Assembly (NCBI GenBank): GCA_025934135.1
Contig: JAICYR010000003.1
Location: forward strand, 1-59,000
Origin: Acidobacteriaceae bacterium
GTDB taxonomy: Bacteria; Acidobacteriota; Terriglobia; Terriglobales; Acidobacteriaceae
Length of the DNA: 59,000 nt
Reading direction: 5' to 3'
Part shown: in pieces, positions 56,904 through 59,000 of the stretch
Numbering within the stretch: the first letter of the stretch is position 1
How the letters are laid out: every line of letters begins with the position of its first letter
The notes under the pieces: generated by a model
Told to the model about the DNA's origin: nothing
What the model saw: the letters and a program-made list of their open reading frames with translations, nothing else
Database searches by the model: none
Made by a program: the position numbers and the translations under genes

Positions 56904-58106
56904 ATGGCTCATTACTTCATGCAGCACTGGCACGATCTTCTTATCGCGGCCGCGTTCCTTGCCGGCGCCATCATCGTCGCGCTCATCATACATGCCATTG
57001 TCTTCTGGGTCTTGCGCCGAGTCGCGCATCGCAAATCCGCCGTGCTCGGCCAGTCGCTGGTCAGGCACGCGCAGGGGCCCAGCCGATGGATTTTCCCGCT
57101 GCTCGCCGTGCTCATCATTCTTCCCGGGCTTCCGCTCACGCCCAAGGTCATGGCCGCCCTGCAGCACATTGTCGGGCTTGGGCTGATCGCCGCCGCCGCG
57201 TGGCTTGTGATCCTCTGCATTGAAATCTTTTCCGACGTCATCTCGGGGCGCTACCGCATCGACGTCAAGGACAATCTGGAAGCGCGCCGGATTCAGACGC
57301 AGTTCAAGATGCTGCACCGCATCGTCGTTGTGTTGGTCGTCATCGTCACGTTGGCCATCATGCTCATGACCTTTCCGGCCATCCGGCACATCGGCGAAAG
57401 CGTTCTCGCCTCCGCGGGACTCGCCAGCTTGATCGTGGGCCTCGCCGCGAAAGGGACCCTCTCCAACCTCGTGGCCGGCGTTCAAATCGCATTCACGCAG
57501 CCCTTCCGCATAGAAGACGCCGTGGTCATCGAAGGCGAGTGGGGCTGGATCGAAGAGATCGGCACCATGTATGTTGTGGTCCGCATCTGGGACCTGCGCC
57601 GCCTCGTCCTCCCGCTCTCCTACTTCCTCGACCACCCTTTCCAGAACTGGACCTACAAGAGCGCTGACCTGCTCGCGCACTGCTACCTTTACACCGATTA
57701 CAGCGTTCCCGTGCAGGCGCTGCGTGACGAATTGGGCCGCATCCTCAAGTCCACTCCGCTCTGGGCGGGCAAAGTCTGCGTACTCCAGGTTTCGCAGCTT
57801 CAGCAGTTCGTTGTGCAGATTCGCGCGCTCATGGACGCCCGCACCTCCGGCGATGCCTGGGACCTGCGCTGCGTCGTCCGCGAACAGATGATCGACTTCC
57901 TTACTAAGAATTACCCCGGCAGTCTGCCTCGCTATCGCGGCGAGTTTCAGACCGGGAATGGAAACGGTTCCGGACGACTGCTCGAAAATCCCCAGGAGCG
58001 AATCGATGATCCGCGCCTCCCCGAAACCGGCAGTACCGGAGGCACAGACCACGACGGACAGCACATCCCCACTCCGGCCGAGCCAAAAGAACCCATCCGG
58101 CGTTGA
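56904..58106 (+). CDS. MscS-family mechanosensitive channel
   Basis: 400 residues. Four or five transmembrane helices are followed by the pore helix and MscS core: G-E-S-V-L-A-S-A-G-L-A-S-L-I-V-G-L-A-A-K near 168-187, then T-L-S-N-L-V-A-G-V-Q-I-A-F-T-Q-P-F-R-I-E-D-A-V. The beta domain has G-E-W-G-W-I-E-E-I-G and L-P-L-S-Y-F. It protects against osmotic downshock. The C-terminal 45 residues (after R-Y-R-G-E-F-Q) are Gly/Asn/Pro-rich and disordered, an unusual tail. The frame opens at 56790, but ATG 56904 is chosen because the upstream part is basic and lacks membrane features. Confidence 0.9.
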   Translation: MAHYFMQHWHDLLIAAAFLAGAIIVALIIHAIVFWVLRRVAHRKSAVLGQSLVRHAQGPSRWIFPLLAVLIILPGLPLTPKVMAALQHIVGLGLIAAAAWLVILCIEIFSDVISGRYRIDVKDNLEARRIQTQFKMLHRIVVVLVVIVTLAIMLMTFPAIRHIGESVLASAGLASLIVGLAAKGTLSNLVAGVQIAFTQPFRIEDAVVIEGEWGWIEEIGTMYVVVRIWDLRRLVLPLSYFLDHPFQNWTYKSADLLAHCYLYTDYSVPVQALRDELGRILKSTPLWAGKVCVLQVSQLQQFVVQIRALMDARTSGDAWDLRCVVREQMIDFLTKNYPGSLPRYRGEFQTGNGNGSGRLLENPQERIDDPRLPETGSTGGTDHDGQHIPTPAEPKEPIRR

Positions 58107-58150
58107 TCATCCTTCCGCCGCGCCCGGTGCCTGCAAGACGGGCTCCGGGC

Positions 58151-58165
58151 CGTCCATTTCCGGAC
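58151..58165. promoter_or_regulatory. Possible enhancer site for the right-hand sigma-54 promoter
   Basis: Read on the minus strand it is GTCCGGAAATGGACG, matching the left-hand 15-mer GTCCCGAAACGGAAC at 11 of 15 positions and containing its own GTCC/GGAC dyad. It lies about 100 bases upstream of the promoter at 58264. The match is moderate and could be chance. The rest of 58107-58260 has no gene. Confidence 0.3.
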
Positions 58166-58263
58166 ACTCATTTTCAAAACCGGTCACTCCACCCAGAGCG
58201 GCGTAAAATCCAGCAATGGCCTAACCTTCGCGTTATGCTGCGTTTACAAGGATTATTCCGGCT

Positions 58264-58278
58264 GGCACGCCGCGTGCA
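58264..58278 (+). promoter_or_regulatory. Sigma-54 (RpoN) promoter of the efflux gene
   Basis: TGGCACGCCGCGTGC has the full -24 element and the invariant GC at the -12 position with correct 10-base spacing after GG. The first 14 bases equal those of the candidate promoter at 634. The predicted start near 58290 leaves a leader of about 23 bases containing a small CGGCA-TAT-TGCCG dyad. Confidence 0.7.
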
Positions 58279-58312
58279 ACAAATTGCGGCATATTGCCGT
58301 ATTGATTGCTTA

Positions 58313-59000
58313 TGGATATTGAACGTCCCGACCTTAAGAAGAAGAAGCGCCGCCGCAACATTCTCTTCGCCGCTATTGGCGTCCTTGTTGTGGTCGGTGT
58401 CGCGTTCGCCGTCTCGCGCCTGAAGCCGGCCATTCCCACTGTGGACGCCAGCACCATCTATCCCGACACGGTGAAGCGCGGCAATCTTATCCGTCAGGTC
58501 CACGGTCTCGGCACGCTGGTCCCCCGCGAGGACTCCATCCAGCTCATCCCCGCGCAGACTGACGCCACAGTTGTCCGCATCCGCGTGCTGCCCGGCGCCA
58601 AGGTCACGCCGGACACCATCCTGATGGACCTCTCCGACCCCGAACTACAGCAGAAGCTGCTGGACGCGCAGTTGCAGCTTAAGCAGGCGCAGGCCGACTA
58701 CAAGAGCCAGCAGGCCACCCTGCAAAGCACGCTCATGGACAAGAAGACCGCCGCGGCCGCCGTTGATGCCGATTACGCGCAAGACCAGCTTCAGGCCCAG
58801 ACCGACAAACAGCTTTATCAGCTTGGAGTCATCTCCGGCCTGGCCTACAACAAGTCAAAAAGCACCGCCGATCAGCTCACTACGCAGCACCACCTGAGCC
58901 AGCAGCAGCTTGAGGTCAACGAGAAGGCCATTGAGGTTCAGCTTGCCTCATCGCAAACCAAAATCGACCAGGCCCGCGCCTTGCTTGCTCTCTACCAGAA
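58313..59000 (+). CDS. Efflux membrane-fusion (HlyD/RND adaptor) protein, N-terminal part
   Basis: 229 complete codons before the window ends. The sequence opens M-D-I-E-R-P-D-L-K-K-K-K-R-R-R and a single membrane helix (I-L-F-A-A-I-G-V-L-V-V-V-G-V). A barrel-sandwich half follows (Q-V-H-G-L-G-T-L-V-P, P-A-Q-T-D-A-T-V-V-R-I-R-V-L-P-G-A-K-V), then D-L-S-D-P-E-L and a long alpha-helical hairpin rich in Gln and Ala. This is the adaptor of a tripartite or MacA-like efflux system, or a related ABC exporter; the pump gene should follow outside the window. No Shine-Dalgarno sequence is evident. The sigma-54 promoter lies 35 bases upstream, suggesting control by an enhancer-binding activator such as that at 1842-3296. 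Confidence 0.88.

Overview
This window looks like chromosomal DNA of an acidobacterium, most likely class Terriglobia. The DNA is GC-rich. The clues are two very large Oar-like TonB-dependent receptors without SusD partners, an acidobacterial-type VWFA-related protein, DUF5666 proteins, and Tat-exported carbohydrate enzymes starting Met-Asn-Arg-Arg. No rRNA, tRNA, CRISPR array, IS element or phage gene was seen. The assignment rests on family content only.

Layout. 0-4 kb: the 5' part of rph, then a two-component module (soluble NtrB-like kinase, NtrC-type sigma-54 activator, and a receiver/DHp-like protein lacking key catalytic residues) behind a candidate sigma-54 promoter with upstream enhancer-like sites and a structured leader. 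4-12 kb: a membrane protein, a lipoprotein, queC, a TPR protein, moeA, moaC, two small proteins and the ergothioneine pair egtD/egtB. 12-18.4 kb: an envelope operon (DUF5666 protein, TonB-dependent receptor with an RGG-like glycine tract, VWFA-domain protein). 18.4-39.6 kb: the two halves of a large Lhr-type helicase on the minus strand, with a 16.6-kb polysaccharide-degradation island exactly between them. The island holds a CE15-like two-domain esterase, a GH28 enzyme, two tandem acetyl-esterase-like proteins, a TonB receptor, a ROK regulator, a heparinase II/III-like lyase and a sulfatase. 39.7-44.2 kb: two paralogous membrane glycosyltransferases flanking an epimerase and a methyltransferase. 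44.2-53.9 kb: a LytTR regulator, a Nudix hydrolase, a cyclophilin, an ECF sigma operon, rlmB, an M1-like pseudo-peptidase, a GH1 beta-glucosidase and a LacI regulator. 54-59 kb: a pirin/MarR pair, an S41 peptidase, an MscS channel and the start of an efflux membrane-fusion gene behind a second sigma-54-like promoter.

How it fits together. The island reads as one uptake-and-depolymerisation system for a uronic-acid-rich, acetylated and possibly sulfated polysaccharide: surface receptor, Tat/Sec-exported enzymes and a ROK repressor with matching inverted repeats near the receptor promoter and beside its own gene. The two-component module at the left and the efflux gene at the right share the promoter core TGGCACGCCGCGTG, so the sigma-54 activator may control both itself and the efflux genes.

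Two patterns stand out. First, lhr appears to have been split at its interdomain linker by the island, with both halves kept open. Second, about a dozen housekeeping and regulatory genes have a -10-like TANNNT box only 5-8 nt before the start codon and no Shine-Dalgarno sequence, suggesting leaderless mRNAs, whereas secreted and envelope genes mostly have strong Shine-Dalgarno sites. All reading was by eye; identities, GC content and database matches were not computed.
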